Assembly (NCBI GenBank): GCA_964441945.1
Contig: CAYTWB010000059.1
Location: forward strand, 1-23,885
Source: JADGQM01 sp964441945
GTDB taxonomy: Bacteria > Desulfobacterota > Syntrophobacteria > Syntrophobacterales > Syntrophobacteraceae
Reading direction: 5' to 3'
Length of the DNA: 23,885 nt
The notes under the pieces: generated by a model
Seen by the model: only the letters and a program-made list of their open reading frames with translations
Database searches by the model: none
Told to the model about the DNA's origin: nothing
Shown: positions 1 to 7,399 of the stretch, piece after piece
Layout of the letters: every line of letters starts with the position of its first letter
How positions within the stretch are numbered: the first letter of the stretch is position 1
Made by a program: the position numbers and the translations under genes

Positions 1-314
1 CATCGTTTTTCTCAAAAATGGAAAACGCATCCAGAGAAGAGCGAAATGTGAGTTACAATAGAGATCTGCATCTTTCCAACCATTTCCGACCAGCCAGCAA
101 GGGTGACACATTGCATTTGGAAGGGGCTTGCAGTGATGGCAAGGCTACCACAAAATTCAGTGTGCAAACCACAGCAAGAAGCAAAGATGAACGAGATGCT
201 GCAATGGTCGATCTCATCGAAAGATTTTGCAGATGAATGTAACTGGCCCTGGAGAGAAGAGCGAAACAGGAATAGCAGCAATGCCTTTCTTATTGTGTTG
301 TGGTGCCTTGAACT
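1..314. other. AT-rich region without a supported gene
   Basis: This stretch is visibly richer in A and T than the genes that follow. Short open frames exist on both strands, but none has a recognisable protein pattern or a ribosome-binding site, so I call no gene. It probably holds the promoter and leader of the four-gene operon that starts near 315. I could not find a convincing -35/-10 pair. Confidence 0.5.
33..266 (+). repeat. 14-base direct repeat, two copies
   Basis: The 14-mer agagaagagcgaaa occurs at 33-46 and again at 253-266, 220 bases apart, both upstream of the first operon gene. The sequence is purine-rich, so chance is possible. It could also be a protein-binding site or the trace of a duplication. 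Confidence 0.35.
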
Positions 315-779
315 ATGGCTGACACGAAGCCAAGACTTGACCAAATCTGGGGCACCTCTGAACTATTGCCTCCCGGCAGAATTCTGGATCTCTCCATTCT
401 GGGTGAGGGAATCAGCTGGCTGCCCCCGGTCTTCTGGCATGAGAGAATGTTCTTTCACGGGGCGCGGGACAGGGACCTTCGATCGGTCACGGGCGCTTTT
501 CCGGCGACGTTCGACAGGCTTCGTCACACCCACCCGATCTTCGTTGTCAAGCTCCTGGGCGACCTCGGGCACAGGGTCTGCCCCTGTTCGTCCAAGAATT
601 GGGGCGCCGCCCGCTTCATCCGAAAAGGGTGCATCCTGGAGGTCACCGGGAGAGAGCAGGACCGGGATTCCTTCCTGGTCGAGCAGTACTCCTTCAATCT
701 TCCATCCGACCCGGCTTTCACCGAAGGTCTGCGGTTCATGGGTGTCGTTCCCGAGATCTGCCTGGAGTGCTGCGACTGA
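315..779 (+). CDS. Small cysteine-containing protein, first gene of the sigma/Lon-like operon
   Basis: Unrecognised protein of 154 residues. No signal peptide or membrane segment is visible. The middle part (about 73-94) goes from a hydrophobic strand (PIFVVKLLG) to a VCPCSSK motif with C89 and C91, and the C-terminus carries C149, C152 and C153, so a metal site is possible. The strand-then-CP(I/C)(T/S)S pattern weakly recalls the SH3-like barrel of PemK/MazF toxins, but this is only an impression. The start is uncertain. ATG 315 sits two codons after an in-frame stop and has no clear Shine-Dalgarno; ATG 447 (residue 45) is an alternative. The stop overlaps the start of the next gene (TGATG), so it is almost certainly co-translated with the sigma-like gene. 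Confidence 0.6.
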   Translation: MADTKPRLDQIWGTSELLPPGRILDLSILGEGISWLPPVFWHERMFFHGARDRDLRSVTGAFPATFDRLRHTHPIFVVKLLGDLGHRVCPCSSKNWGAARFIRKGCILEVTGREQDRDSFLVEQYSFNLPSDPAFTEGLRFMGVVPEICLECCD

Positions 780-1888
780 TGGATGCGGCGGCGGCCTGGA
801 CCGACTGGCTCTCCTCCCAGGATTGCCGGCCCGCCCTGACCGGGGCGGCCAGGTTCATTTACCGGCAGGCCCTGCGCCTTGCGCTTCCTTCGGAACTGCT
901 GCCGTGTACCGACCCGTGGAGCATGCCGCCGGATGAAAGGGAGGATTGCTTCCAGGCCCTGGCCGACGACATCTGGATTTTCCTCCGTTCGCGTCCGGCG
1001 AACTGGCCATTGAAAAGCCGGTGGTCCCTCCTTGCAGTTCGTGGTCAACGCTTCGTCATGCTGAAAATAGCCCAGGAGTTCCTGAATCATCTGAAAGACA
1101 AGGCCCGTACCTTCGGCCATGATCCCTCGCGAGCCCTCTACCGGCATATCCGCCATGTGCTGCAGGAGGAAGAATCTGAGGCCTATCGGGCTACAGGCCT
1201 GGGCTCTTTCTACAGTCTGGACCCGAACGCGGCTCCTTTCGACTCGCTGCAAGCGCTTGAAGCCGAACCGTACGGTCAATGGGATTCTCCCCTTGCATTC
1301 GTCAGCCTCAAGGAGATGGAGAGGAAATCCTCCCTGTTGACCATTGCCCGATTCTTTTGGGAAGAGGCCTGCCGTCGCCTTGGCAGATCCGTTTTCGTAC
1401 CGGTCAGAGCGCTTGCCCGGTTCATTGCCGCACATTATGCCGTGCCTTCGGCGACCCCCATCGTCTCTCCGCCCGCAGCCGACGATGAATCCCGGGAGCC
1501 GCATTCCTTGGCATTGGAGAGACCCGGTGAAACATGCTCCGGGGAGGTGTCATACGTTTCGAACAATCTGGAAGCCCTGGCCCGGCAGCTGGCAGCTTCC
1601 TGGTCGCCACGGCAGCGGGAGGTTTTTTGCCTGGTTCAGGGCGACGGATTGACCCTGGCGGAGGCTGCCGGAAAGCTGGGCTATCGGAGCGCTGCGGGCG
1701 CGGCCTATGTGCACAAATCCGCTCTCGACGTCCTTCGGGACTTCTGCCTGCTGTGGCCCGGCCTGTCACCCCCCGACCTGGATGAAAGGCTCTTCGAGGC
1801 TTTTGTGCTCCAGGTGGTCACCATCTGCAAAACGGATGTTCAAGGCCGTATGAATGGAATGAAAGCGAAACCTTTTGGAGCATCATGA
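779..1888 (+). CDS. Divergent sigma-70-family-like protein (ECF-like)
   Basis: A 369-residue protein whose C-terminal part (about 271-322) matches the layout of sigma-70 region 4: SPRQREVFCLVQG, then LTLAEAAGKLGYRS as the first part of a helix-turn-helix, then a recognition-helix-like segment ending in LDVLRDF. Residues about 20-115 could be a degenerate region 2 (EREDCFQALADDIWIFL, then RFVMLKIAQEFLNHLKDKAR), the place of the usual core-binding helices. A variable linker separates the two. It is longer than a typical ECF sigma (about 180-200 residues). The frame is open further upstream to 599, but ATG 779 was chosen because it overlaps the previous stop, has GGAG 11 bases upstream and gives the conserved part. 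Its stop overlaps the next start (ATGA). It probably directs RNA polymerase to a small regulon, perhaps its own operon; that is inference. Confidence 0.7.
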   Translation: MDAAAAWTDWLSSQDCRPALTGAARFIYRQALRLALPSELLPCTDPWSMPPDEREDCFQALADDIWIFLRSRPANWPLKSRWSLLAVRGQRFVMLKIAQEFLNHLKDKARTFGHDPSRALYRHIRHVLQEEESEAYRATGLGSFYSLDPNAAPFDSLQALEAEPYGQWDSPLAFVSLKEMERKSSLLTIARFFWEEACRRLGRSVFVPVRALARFIAAHYAVPSATPIVSPPAADDESREPHSLALERPGETCSGEVSYVSNNLEALARQLAASWSPRQREVFCLVQGDGLTLAEAAGKLGYRSAAGAAYVHKSALDVLRDFCLLWPGLSPPDLDERLFEAFVLQVVTICKTDVQGRMNGMKAKPFGAS

Positions 1889-3024
1889 TCATGTCCGGAT
1901 ACGATTCCTGGGAGGTCCGGTTCGCCTGGCAAATCGCCCGTCAGGTTCGCGGTTGCCCTCCCGATCAGATGGTTCTGGCGATCAGCCCCGACGATTGTCT
2001 CCTGGCGCATCTCGAGATCTGTCCCTTTTGCCGTGATCTTCATCGTATGGGAGCCTCTGCCGAAGAGGAATTCGAGTTGTCCAGGCACCTGGTGCCAATA
2101 GATGAAGGGGGTTCAACCGTTCCGATCCGGAAAGGGCAGGTCCGGTCGCTGCAACAATCCCTGGCCGGATGGGGCCCGAAGAAGCTGTTCTACAATCCGC
2201 CGCTGGTCCTGGTTCTCGATCAAATCAGCAACCCCGGGAATGCCGTGAAAGTGGCTCAGGTCTACGACGACCCGAGGCTCATGGGCCCCGGAGACATCAT
2301 GATCGGCGAAGGGCTCTTCGCCGAAACCTGGAACAGCTATACTCTGCGGCAGAGCTACCTGGATTCCCTGGTCGCCACGATTCCCGACGACGTCCTGCGG
2401 AAAGTCATTGAACTTGAGGCAAAGGATATCACCACGCTGGATGAATACAAGGCGCTCAAGGCCTTCCGCAGGCTCGAGTTGCAGGTCGGCGCCTATTTTG
2501 CCATGCGAGCGGTTTCCGAGCTCATGTCGCAGCAACGCCCGAACCTCGGTGAAGGTTTGTTCGAGGCCTTTTCAGAAGAATGGATGATCATCGAGCAAGC
2601 CGGCAGGAAAAACCCGGCCATCGTCTGGCCCTGCACGCGACTGCCCCTGCTTGAGGAGCTGGCTCTGGCCCGGTTCCCGGACGATCAGGTCCCCCTTGCG
2701 GCGTCAAGCGAACAAAAGGCGGTTTCGGTCAACGTTCTGAGAACTTACTCCGGGAAATCCGAAGTCGATTTCTACCCTTCGATTGCCGTCATCTCCATCT
2801 GGCGCGACCATGAGAACGGAATTCTTATCGGCGGTCGAATTGTGGGGCCGTTGATGACGGAGGCGGAGCTTTTCGCCCGCCTGGAACTTCCGGATGGGAG
2901 TCTTGCCGAACCGGCAGAGTCATTCATCGTTGCCGACAGCGGTCATTTCCGCGTTTTCTTCCCTGACCGGGATGCGGGATTCAGCCGCGACGATAGACTT
3001 CTTTTGCTTGTGCTGACTCGATGA
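1885..3024 (+). CDS. Soluble protein with anti-sigma-type zinc-finger motif
   Basis: A 379-residue protein encoded directly after the sigma-like gene with an ATGA overlap. Near the N-terminus it has H42-x3-C46-x2-C49 (AHLEICPFCRDL), preceded by C38. This is the H-x3-C-x2-C signature of zinc-binding anti-sigma factors (ZAS type). No transmembrane helix is visible, so it would act in the cytoplasm, unlike membrane anti-sigmas. Residues about 80-165 contain a beta-rich segment (PPLVLVLDQIS, then MGPGDIMIGEG), followed by a helical middle part and a second beta-rich domain to the C-terminus; I recognise neither. ATG 1891 (residue 3) is an alternative start with better spacing from GGAG at 1877-1880. 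Proposed role: holding the sigma-like protein inactive until a signal arrives. This follows from motif plus gene order and is not proven. Confidence 0.6.
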   Translation: MIMSGYDSWEVRFAWQIARQVRGCPPDQMVLAISPDDCLLAHLEICPFCRDLHRMGASAEEEFELSRHLVPIDEGGSTVPIRKGQVRSLQQSLAGWGPKKLFYNPPLVLVLDQISNPGNAVKVAQVYDDPRLMGPGDIMIGEGLFAETWNSYTLRQSYLDSLVATIPDDVLRKVIELEAKDITTLDEYKALKAFRRLELQVGAYFAMRAVSELMSQQRPNLGEGLFEAFSEEWMIIEQAGRKNPAIVWPCTRLPLLEELALARFPDDQVPLAASSEQKAVSVNVLRTYSGKSEVDFYPSIAVISIWRDHENGILIGGRIVGPLMTEAELFARLELPDGSLAEPAESFIVADSGHFRVFFPDRDAGFSRDDRLLLLVLTR

Positions 3025-5135
3025 TTCCTCAGCGGTGGTCAATTCGCGAACTGAATGACTGGGCACGACGGGGCTACCTGGAAGAGCGAATTCGAGACCT
3101 CCTCAGACCCCACGAAATGTTGTGGCCCTCAAGTGAAGAAGAACTGAACCGCTCTTTTGCCTCACTACAAGGACTCCTGCCGCTGCCGCGGCGGCACCTG
3201 CTCCCCCAGTCCATCACGGCGGCGGCCCTATGCCGATCCAATGCGGCGCCATCCTGGATCTCACGGTGGATCACCTCCAACATCGACATTCAAGCACTGG
3301 GAATATCCATTCCATGGCCGGCGCTCTGCTCGATGCAGTGGGCGTTGTTCCCGATTGCCGCAGCGGACGACAGGAGGGCCCAGCTCTATTGGGTCCTTGT
3401 CGGCGCATCGGGGGACGGAGGGATTGCGTCACACTTTCCGGCCTGGTGGTCCACCGTGGTGGACCAGGAAGCCCGAGAGAGTGTGACTATTGCTCTTGAT
3501 ATGTTGGATAGGCTAACCGGGAGCGGCTTCTTCTGGCCGCTCCTGCCTTATCTCGATCGGCCTCTGGTGCAGGGGCCGTCGATTGCCTTGCCCTTCTACC
3601 TTTCCGGGCACGGACTCGGGCAAGGACATCGATTGCGGGGTATTCTTGCCACAGGAAAAATTGAAGCGGACGGGTCCTTGTCGGCAGCCGGTGGGCTGTC
3701 CTTGAAGGCTGAAGCGGCATTTCGCGAAGGCCTGAACGCCCTGCTTTATCCCAGACCGGGGATTCATGCCGGTGGAGATCCTTATCCGATAGAGCGACTT
3801 GAAGTGGATACCCTTCACGATGCCGTATTCACCTGGGAGACCTACCGGGCCGGTCACGGAGAATCGCTTCTTCATGATCTCAAGGTCCTCGATGACCCGA
3901 ATCGGCTGGCCGCCGCTGCACTCCTCTTGTCGGATTCCGCTCTGCAATGGAGTGGCTTTGAAAGTGCGTATCGGGCACAAATTCAGTCACTCGTCGAGCA
4001 AAGGCATCTCATCCGGCAATACCTGGATAACCTGGAACGGGAGAGCGACAGGCCCGATTATCGTGTGGGAAGAATGCAGGTCCTGCTTGCCCCATTTCAT
4101 GAGGAGGAAGTCCTCCGGCTTTCGAGAACCAATCCGCTTGCCGCCTTCCGAATCGCACAGCTTCACCTGATCAACAGCAACCGCCAGGGCCGCGTGGAGT
4201 CTGCGGATGCCTGGTCAAGATTGAGCTCGAAGCTCCTGGGTCGGGCCATGGCGTCCGAACGGGGCCTGGACCTGAAGGCGGGTTATCTGAACCGGGAAAT
4301 CGTTCAGCGTCATGGTCGATACGATTTTCGCCCCAACCTGCCGGAGGCGGTCTGGGAGATGCTTGAAACCCTGAAGGAGTTTGATCTCCTGAAGAGGCGT
4401 CATGCAGCGGGTACGGTCTCCGTTTCGCTTGCAAAGCTTTACGGGACCATTGCCCAGAACTACGGCTTCTGTGGACCTTCATACCTCGGCAAAGTGGAGG
4501 AATATGTCGCTTTGGCGCAGCAAGCCTTCGGTGGAGGTCTGGTGCAGGAGATGACGGACGATTGGCGGCGGCAGTTTTGCACCCTGTTTTACGCCCTGGT
4601 CGATGCCGGTGAAATAACCCGGGCCGGGAAGGTGTTGGAGGACTATATCGGGACGGCCCTGGACGGGTGCGGCGAAAGCGAGTTTACCGGCTTGAATCCT
4701 TATCAGCATGCGGCTCTGTCACGTTTTCTCGCCGAATCGGGGGAGGACCTGCCGGAATACGTGAAGTGGGGTTCTCGAAACAGTATTGAAACTCCACCTC
4801 AGCACCCGTGGCAACTCTGGCTGAACAACGCGGGGCGTTTCCTGGATGATGCAGTGATAAAGAGAGCCATGTGGTCTCGTTCAATAGAACTCTGTCTGAA
4901 GTTGGGCGTAACCGCCCGACCCATGGCTCTGTTGCCGCTGTCCAACCTGTGGCGGAGTGGCCTCTGGAAAAGGGACAGGCTGGAAAGCCGGACACGCGAA
5001 GCAATGGAGTCGGTTCATTCCCCGGAGCTCTGGATGGATCACTTTGGGGACCTTCCGAAAGACTCCCGCTGGGAGGATGTCCTGGCGGCGGTTCAGGGTT
5101 CCCGAAACCGGCTGTTCCCCTTCGCCTATCGATAA
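3021..5135 (+). CDS. Lon-type (S16) protease-domain protein lacking an AAA+ module, with helical tail
   Basis: A 704-residue protein; its start overlaps the previous stop (ATGA). Residues about 120-275 carry a Lon proteolytic-domain pattern: QGPS with S187 in the place of the DGPSAG nucleophile, then ILATGKIEADGSLSAAGGL, then K229 three residues after GGL, the position of the Lon catalytic lysine. The Ser-Lys distance is 42 residues, against 43 in E. coli Lon (S679/K722). No Walker A/B or other AAA+ motif is seen, so unfolding would need a partner or the substrate is already accessible. Residues from about 285 to the end are alpha-helical and repeat-like (possibly TPR-like), suited to protein binding. 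The first 115 residues are unassigned. Suggested role: regulated cleavage, perhaps of the zinc-finger protein encoded just upstream. That role is inferred from gene order only. It could also be a pseudoprotease. Confidence 0.65.
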   Translation: MIPQRWSIRELNDWARRGYLEERIRDLLRPHEMLWPSSEEELNRSFASLQGLLPLPRRHLLPQSITAAALCRSNAAPSWISRWITSNIDIQALGISIPWPALCSMQWALFPIAAADDRRAQLYWVLVGASGDGGIASHFPAWWSTVVDQEARESVTIALDMLDRLTGSGFFWPLLPYLDRPLVQGPSIALPFYLSGHGLGQGHRLRGILATGKIEADGSLSAAGGLSLKAEAAFREGLNALLYPRPGIHAGGDPYPIERLEVDTLHDAVFTWETYRAGHGESLLHDLKVLDDPNRLAAAALLLSDSALQWSGFESAYRAQIQSLVEQRHLIRQYLDNLERESDRPDYRVGRMQVLLAPFHEEEVLRLSRTNPLAAFRIAQLHLINSNRQGRVESADAWSRLSSKLLGRAMASERGLDLKAGYLNREIVQRHGRYDFRPNLPEAVWEMLETLKEFDLLKRRHAAGTVSVSLAKLYGTIAQNYGFCGPSYLGKVEEYVALAQQAFGGGLVQEMTDDWRRQFCTLFYALVDAGEITRAGKVLEDYIGTALDGCGESEFTGLNPYQHAALSRFLAESGEDLPEYVKWGSRNSIETPPQHPWQLWLNNAGRFLDDAVIKRAMWSRSIELCLKLGVTARPMALLPLSNLWRSGLWKRDRLESRTREAMESVHSPELWMDHFGDLPKDSRWEDVLAAVQGSRNRLFPFAYR

Positions 5136-5158
5136 CCGCCCGGATATTTCAGAAAGGA

Positions 5159-5198
5159 ACGGGGCTTCACTCATCGCGCCAACCGCGCCTCACCCCGT
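5159..5198. terminator. Weak hairpin between convergent genes
   Basis: ACGGGG at 5159-5164 can pair with CCCCGT at 5193-5198, with an inner GCGC/GCGC stem (5076-type spacing: 5176-5179 with 5185-5188, five-base loop). It lies between the converging stops of the Lon-like gene and mnmE. No T-run follows on either strand, so a classical intrinsic terminator is doubtful. Confidence 0.25.
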
Positions 5199-5237
5199 CC
5201 CATTCAAAGACTTCCCGGGATGCTTTTGGATGCGCTG

Positions 5238-6635
5238 CTATTTCCCGATACAGAACTGAGCAAAGACCCGATCCAGCACATCATCGTCTCGAACCTGGCC
5301 GAGAATCGATTGAAGCTGCCGGCGGGCGGCGACGAGCTCGATAGTTGCCAGCTCCCCGTAAGCCCCGGTCCGAAGCAGGTCCCGAGCCCTAAGGAGCGCC
5401 TCCAGGGCACGTTCCAGGCATTCTTTGTGGCGAAGGTTTGGAACAATCATCGAGTGGCCCATTTCCAGTGGATTTCGGAGAAAGGTCTCCGTCAGGAAGT
5501 CCCGAAGGCCCTGGATACGATCGGGAATCAGCACGGAAAGACCGAGTATCGGGGCGTTACTGCTGAAGTGTTCCCGGAGGTCCTTTGCAGAAACCTTTGC
5601 CGGGAGGTCGGCCTTGTTCAGCAGCATGACATGGGATTTGGCTGCGATTCCGGCAAATACGGCATCGTCCTCCTCCGTCAAGGGCTGGCTTCCATCGATC
5701 AGCCAGAGGACAACGTCCGCTTCTTCCACCGACTGAAACGTCCGCTCAATGCCCAAGGACTCAATGCCATCGGCCTTGCGGCGAATGCCCGCCGTGTCCA
5801 GGACCCTGACCAGTATCCCGGAGAGGAGAAAGCTGTCTTCGATAACGTCCCTCGTGGTGCCGGGAAACGGCGTGACAATCGCCCGATCTTTTCTGAGGAG
5901 GGCGTTCAGAAGAGACGACTTGCCGACGTTTGGCCTGCCGACGAGGACGATGGTGAGGCCTTCCCGAAGGATACGCCCTTCTTCGTAGTGATTCAGGACT
6001 TCCGCCAGCGGACCGAGCACCTCTTCTTGAAGCCGGGTCAGCAGAGCGAGCGAATCGGAAGGTTCGTCTTCGAGGTCTTCACAGAAGTCGATAGCGGCTT
6101 CCAGTTCCGCCTGCAGGCCAAGGATGCTGTCACACCAAGACTCCGTCCTCCGGCTGAAATCCCCCTGCAACATACGATTGGCGAGGAGCAGACCCTGCTC
6201 GGATTGGGAACGGATGAGATCGATCACGGCTTCCGCCTGCGAGAGATCAATGCGTCCATTTAGAAAGGCCCTGCGGGTAAACTCCCCGGGTCCCGCCAGA
6301 CGGGCGCCGGCCTGCAGGACCAGTTGCAGGATCCGGTTCAATACGGCGTAGCCGCTGTGGCAATTGACCTCTACCACATCTTCCCGCGTGTAGGTGCGCG
6401 GTGCGGCCATGAAGCTCAGGAGCACCTCATCGACCACCTGATCGGCAGCGGGATCGCGGATCGAGCCGTAGTAAAGGCGGTGGGATTCCAGAGGGAAGGC
6501 GGCATGACGGGGTTGAAAGATCCGCCGTGCAATTGCCGACGCCTCCGAGCCGCTGACTCGAATGATGCCGATACCCCCCTCGCCGACGGGGGTTGCAATT
6601 GCACAGATCGTCTCTTCCAGTGAATCAATGTCCAT
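5238..6635 (-). CDS. mnmE: tRNA uridine-5-carboxymethylaminomethyl modification GTPase MnmE
   Basis: MnmE (TrmE) works with MnmG to install the cmnm5 group on wobble U34 of certain tRNAs, using GTP, a methylene-tetrahydrofolate unit and glycine. The 465-residue protein has the usual length and layout. The N-terminal folate-binding domain begins IATPVGEGGIGIIRVSG (residues 13-29). The embedded G domain shows GRPNVGKS (233-240), GTTRD (259-263), DTAG (280-283) and NKAD (340-343). It ends in the diagnostic FCIGK (461-465), with catalytic C462. It is the last gene of the rpmH-rnpA-yidD-yidC-jag-mnmE series, 28 bases after jag. The partner mnmG is not in the window. The ATG start at 6635 lacks a strong Shine-Dalgarno but gives the standard N-terminus. 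Confidence 0.97.
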   Translation of the reverse strand: MDIDSLEETICAIATPVGEGGIGIIRVSGSEASAIARRIFQPRHAAFPLESHRLYYGSIRDPAADQVVDEVLLSFMAAPRTYTREDVVEVNCHSGYAVLNRILQLVLQAGARLAGPGEFTRRAFLNGRIDLSQAEAVIDLIRSQSEQGLLLANRMLQGDFSRRTESWCDSILGLQAELEAAIDFCEDLEDEPSDSLALLTRLQEEVLGPLAEVLNHYEEGRILREGLTIVLVGRPNVGKSSLLNALLRKDRAIVTPFPGTTRDVIEDSFLLSGILVRVLDTAGIRRKADGIESLGIERTFQSVEEADVVLWLIDGSQPLTEEDDAVFAGIAAKSHVMLLNKADLPAKVSAKDLREHFSSNAPILGLSVLIPDRIQGLRDFLTETFLRNPLEMGHSMIVPNLRHKECLERALEALLRARDLLRTGAYGELATIELVAARRQLQSILGQVRDDDVLDRVFAQFCIGK

Positions 6636-6663
6636 TGTGCGAGCAGAACCGACCGATCAGCAA

Positions 6664-7335
6664 TCAGTCATTCCCAACGGCTAACTTCTGCGGTTTTCTC
6701 CCTTTCTTGACTGGATAGATGATCACCCGGCGGAGATTTCCTTCCCCCTTGCTCTTCGTCCGGACTTCTTGATCTTCTTTCAAGGCGAGGTGAATAATAC
6801 GACGATCCTGGGCATTCATCGGGCCGGTCGTCAGAGACCGGTGAGACTTCTTGACTTTGTCGCTGAGCTGCTGGGCGAGTTCCGCGAGACTTGTTTCTCG
6901 CTTCGATCGGTAATTCTCGGTGTCGACAATCACCGTCACACTTTCACCCATTTCCCGGTGCACAATCTTCGTGACCAGGTGCTGCAGGGCCCCAAGGGTC
7001 TTTCCCCGTTTTCCAATGAGCAGGCCGGTACCGTTGCTGATGATGTTCAAACAGATTTGATCGTCTCTGACTTCCGATTCTATGACCGTAGGCAAATCCA
7101 CGTGTCTCAGGATTTCCGTCAGGACCTCTTTGGCTCTTTCCGCCGAGGCTTCGAGGGGCATTGCCTTGGGGACAACTCGAATCCTGGCTTTCTTCGCGCC
7201 CACAATTCCGAATATGCCAGAAGATCCTTTGGAAAGAATTTCAATTTCAAGTTTTTCTCGAGGCAGTTTGAGTTCTTGGCATGCCACGGCGATGGCATCC
7301 TCGACTGTTTTTTCTTCAATTTCAAGAACTGACAT
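6664..7335 (-). CDS. jag: Jag/KhpB (EloR) RNA-binding protein
   Basis: A 223-residue protein with the three-part Jag architecture. The Jag_N domain (about 2-52) ends in GIFGIVGAKKARIRV. A KH domain carries the IGKRG loop (107-111). A C-terminal R3H domain contains NAQDRRIIHLAL (174-185), with R178 and H182 as the R-x3-H pair. Family members bind single-stranded RNA and, in Gram-positives, influence cell elongation and division; the role in this lineage is unknown. The frame is open further upstream, but ATG 7335 was chosen because a strong GGAGGAGAG lies immediately before it. It sits 64 bases after yidC, the usual neighbour. Confidence 0.94.
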   Translation of the reverse strand: MSVLEIEEKTVEDAIAVACQELKLPREKLEIEILSKGSSGIFGIVGAKKARIRVVPKAMPLEASAERAKEVLTEILRHVDLPTVIESEVRDDQICLNIISNGTGLLIGKRGKTLGALQHLVTKIVHREMGESVTVIVDTENYRSKRETSLAELAQQLSDKVKKSHRSLTTGPMNAQDRRIIHLALKEDQEVRTKSKGEGNLRRVIIYPVKKGRKPQKLAVGND

Positions 7336-7345
7336 GCTCTCCTCC
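7336..7345 (-). promoter_or_regulatory. Ribosome-binding site fixing the jag start
   Basis: Read on the minus strand, GGAGGAGAGC directly precedes ATG 7335, with GGAGG five bases from the start. It rules out the 24-codon-longer open frame that begins at 7407. Confidence 0.85.
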
Positions 7346-7399
7346 GTTGGCTCTCCGAACCGAGCGGGTTGTCGCAAACATGAAGCGGGGAGATCGGGA

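Noticed and set aside
117..135. Sigma-54-like -24/-12 element (TGGAAGGGGCTTGCA)
   Set aside because: The GG-to-GC spacing is one base short, and sigma-54 promoters need exact spacing.
12..344. 110-codon minus-strand open frame in the AT-rich start of the window
   Set aside because: No ribosome-binding site and no recognisable motif. I could not exclude a real small gene, but nothing supports it.
524..1504. 326-codon open frame on the minus strand opposite the sigma-like gene
   Set aside because: It is a GC-driven shadow. The plus-strand frames here have overlapping starts and recognisable motifs; this one has none.
5220..6263. 347-codon plus-strand open frame over mnmE
   Set aside because: Fully antisense to a clear MnmE, with no family pattern.
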